Shown piece after piece: positions 37,785 through 38,918 of a stretch of DNA of 38,918 bases. The stretch is from Verrucomicrobiota bacterium (GTDB lineage: Bacteria > Verrucomicrobiota > Verrucomicrobiia > Opitutales > Opitutaceae), in contig JAEZSJ010000391.1 of the NCBI GenBank assembly GCA_023443985.1, positions 1-38,918 on the forward strand. Direction: 5' to 3'. The notes beneath the pieces were generated by a model. The model was not told where the DNA came from, did not search any database, and saw only the letters and a program-made list of their open reading frames with translations. Both the position numbers and the translations under genes were made by a program. How positions within the stretch are numbered: position 1 is the stretch's first letter; every line of letters begins with the position of its first letter.

Positions 37785-37794
37785 GCCGGCCGGC

Positions 37795-37836
37795 CGCGTA
37801 TTGTCGTCATGCTACGACAGCAGAACCCAATACGCG
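37795..37836 (+). ncRNA. Structured intergenic element, possible small RNA or 3' UTR hairpin
   Basis: CGCGTATTG (37795-37803) pairs with CAATACGCG (37828-37836), and inside them TCGT (37804-37807) pairs with ACGA (37814-37817) around a short loop, leaving a 10-base bulge on the 3' side. The element begins 10 bases after the cupin stop and lies about 120 bases ahead of a terminator-like hairpin. Confidence 0.35.
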
Positions 37837-37922
37837 GCGAAGTTTCCGCTCGCCAGTCGCCACGGCTGCTTTCGTAGTTGTCGGCGGCTGAGACCTAAAC
37901 CCGCAGTTGCGGCCTCGGCCGG

Positions 37923-37964
37923 ACCCCCGCCTGGCCCCCCACACTGGTTCAGCGGGGGTTTTTT
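37923..37964 (+). terminator. Rho-independent terminator on the plus strand
   Basis: ACCCCCGC (37923-37930) pairs with GCGGGGGT (37952-37959), followed by a run of T to 37964. The 21-base loop is long. It would end a transcript of the cupin gene or of the structured element after it. Confidence 0.6.
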
Positions 37965-37993
37965 GTGTCCGGATCCCGGCGCTGGAAAGAAAC

Positions 37994-38019
37994 AACCCGC
38001 CTCGTTGCGGAGGCGGGTT
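37994..38019 (-). terminator. Hairpin terminator after tRNA-Phe
   Basis: A 10-bp perfect stem (AACCCGCCTC / GAGGCGGGTT) with a 6-base loop, 7 bases beyond the tRNA 3' end. On the minus strand it is followed by GTTTCTTTCC. Confidence 0.65.
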
Positions 38020-38026
38020 GAGAAAG

Positions 38027-38102
<76 letters not shown>

Positions 38103-38201
38103 ACGTCGGTGAGGGGGCGAATGAAGGTGGCGGGCTCCGGATGCGTCAATGGGAATTTTCCGCGGGTGGAAGAGAGCGCCGCGGAGGGGAGTGGGGGCGC
38201 A

Positions 38202-38918
38202 TCAACCGACGAGGGCGCGGAGGTCGGCGAGCTCAAGGCGGGAGTTGAGGGCGTCACTGGCCTCGAACACCTCGGAGAGGAGCTGGCGCTTCGTTTCCTG
38301 CAGCTGGAGCACCTTCTCCTCGACGGTGCCGGTGGCAACGAGCTTGTAGCTGGTGACGACGCGGGTCTGCCCGATGCGGTGGGCGCGGTCGGTCGCCTGG
38401 GCCTCGGCGGCGGGGTTCCACCACGGATCGAGGTGCACGACGGTGTCGGCGCCGGTGAGGTTGAGGCCGGTGCCGCCAGCCTTCAGCGAGATGAGGAAAA
38501 CGGGCACGGCGGGGTCGGCCTGGAAGCGGTCGACTTCGGCCTGGCGGGCTTTCGGGGAGAGCGAGCCGTCGAGGTAGCAGTGCGGGATCTCCTGCGCGGC
38601 GAGCTCCGCGCGCACGAGGCCGAGCAGGCGCGTGAACTGCGAGAAGACGAGCAGGCGGTGGCCGTCGTCGAGGGCCTCGGAAAGCAGCTCGCGGAAGACC
38701 GCGAGCTTGGCGGAATCCGCCGCGGCGAAGCGGGCCTCCTCCTCGGGTTTCACAGCCAGCCGCGGGTCGCAGCAGACCTGGCGCAGGCGCAGGAGCTGGG
38801 TGAGTACGGCGAGGCGCACCTGCGACTCGGGCCGGCGATCGTAGGCGAGCGCATCGATCTCGCGGTCGGTGACGGTGCGCACTTCGTCGTAACAGGCGCG
38901 TTGTTTGTCGGTGAGTTC
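38202..38918 (-). CDS. SNF2-family helicase, C-terminal part (truncated by window edge)
   Basis: The frame is open through the right edge, leaving the last 238 codons visible. They hold the second RecA-like domain of Swi2/Snf2 ATPases: KLAVFRELLSEALDDGHRLL, VFSQFTRLLGLV, YLDGSLSPKARQ, motif V SLKAGGTGLNLTGADTVVHL, DPWWNPAAEAQATDRAHRIG with the motif VI arginines, and the VTSYKLVATGTVEEKVLQLQ tail. Bacterial members such as RapA and stand-alone SNF2 proteins remodel nucleic acid-protein complexes. The first domain lies outside the window. Confidence 0.92.
   Translation of the reverse strand, partial: ELTDKQRACYDEVRTVTDREIDALAYDRRPESQVRLAVLTQLLRLRQVCCDPRLAVKPEEEARFAAADSAKLAVFRELLSEALDDGHRLLVFSQFTRLLGLVRAELAAQEIPHCYLDGSLSPKARQAEVDRFQADPAVPVFLISLKAGGTGLNLTGADTVVHLDPWWNPAAEAQATDRAHRIGQTRVVTSYKLVATGTVEEKVLQLQETKRQLLSEVFEASDALNSRLELADLRALVG

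Overview
The window is a GC-rich bacterial chromosome segment that most likely comes from a Verrucomicrobiota genome, probably Opitutales. This is an inference from protein flavour, from starts that mostly lack a clear Shine-Dalgarno sequence, and from the text-like dispersed intergenic repeats. No rRNA or other phylogenetic marker is present to settle it. Most of the window is core housekeeping material, with one accessory stretch at the left end.

Layout. (1) 1-473: the end of a GH94 glycoside phosphorylase. (2) About 970-3470: an accessory island, all on the minus strand and visibly richer in A/T than its surroundings. It holds a two-gene module that I read as a homologue of phage lambda RexA/RexB. 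It also holds a translationally coupled pair, a membrane-anchored PD-(D/E)XK nuclease-like protein followed by a stand-alone Cas2-like protein, and a truncated NYN/PIN-like gene. (3) 3465-7220: two paralogous SET-domain genes, the first destroyed by a clean 10-bp deletion, flanking a response regulator and a field of dispersed repeats. (4) 7270-13280: carB with its terminator, then an atypical NtrC-like regulator and a PilC/GspF-type inner-membrane protein. (5) 13530-15240: an iron-sulfur assembly operon (Mrp/ApbC, MIP18-family protein, small conserved protein). (6) 15370-19360: TolB-like protein, Mn-type superoxide dismutase, tadA, infA, xerD-like recombinase. (7) 19487-23890: lysozyme-like exported protein, HAD phosphatase, prfA-prmC, GNAT. 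(8) 24229-27962: DUF418 membrane protein, Imm10-like protein, Spy/CpxP-like periplasmic protein, c-type cytochrome, TraB/GumN protein. (9) 28126-31482: histone-deacetylase-like hydrolase, rnd, metX. (10) 31663-36813: a 1716-residue hybrid histidine kinase with eight PAS-like domains. (11) 36820-38918: HxlR regulator divergent from a cupin, a structured intergenic region, tRNA-Phe, and the end of an SNF2 helicase.

The most interesting material is the island at 970-3470. The 327-aa and 145-aa genes match lambda RexA and RexB in order, size, membrane topology and recalled sequence motifs, which suggests a chromosomal Rex-type phage-exclusion system outside an evident prophage. The neighbouring nuclease/Cas2-like pair has no function I can name and is a candidate undescribed defence or nucleic-acid-processing cassette. 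All homology statements were made by eye and from memory; no search was run.
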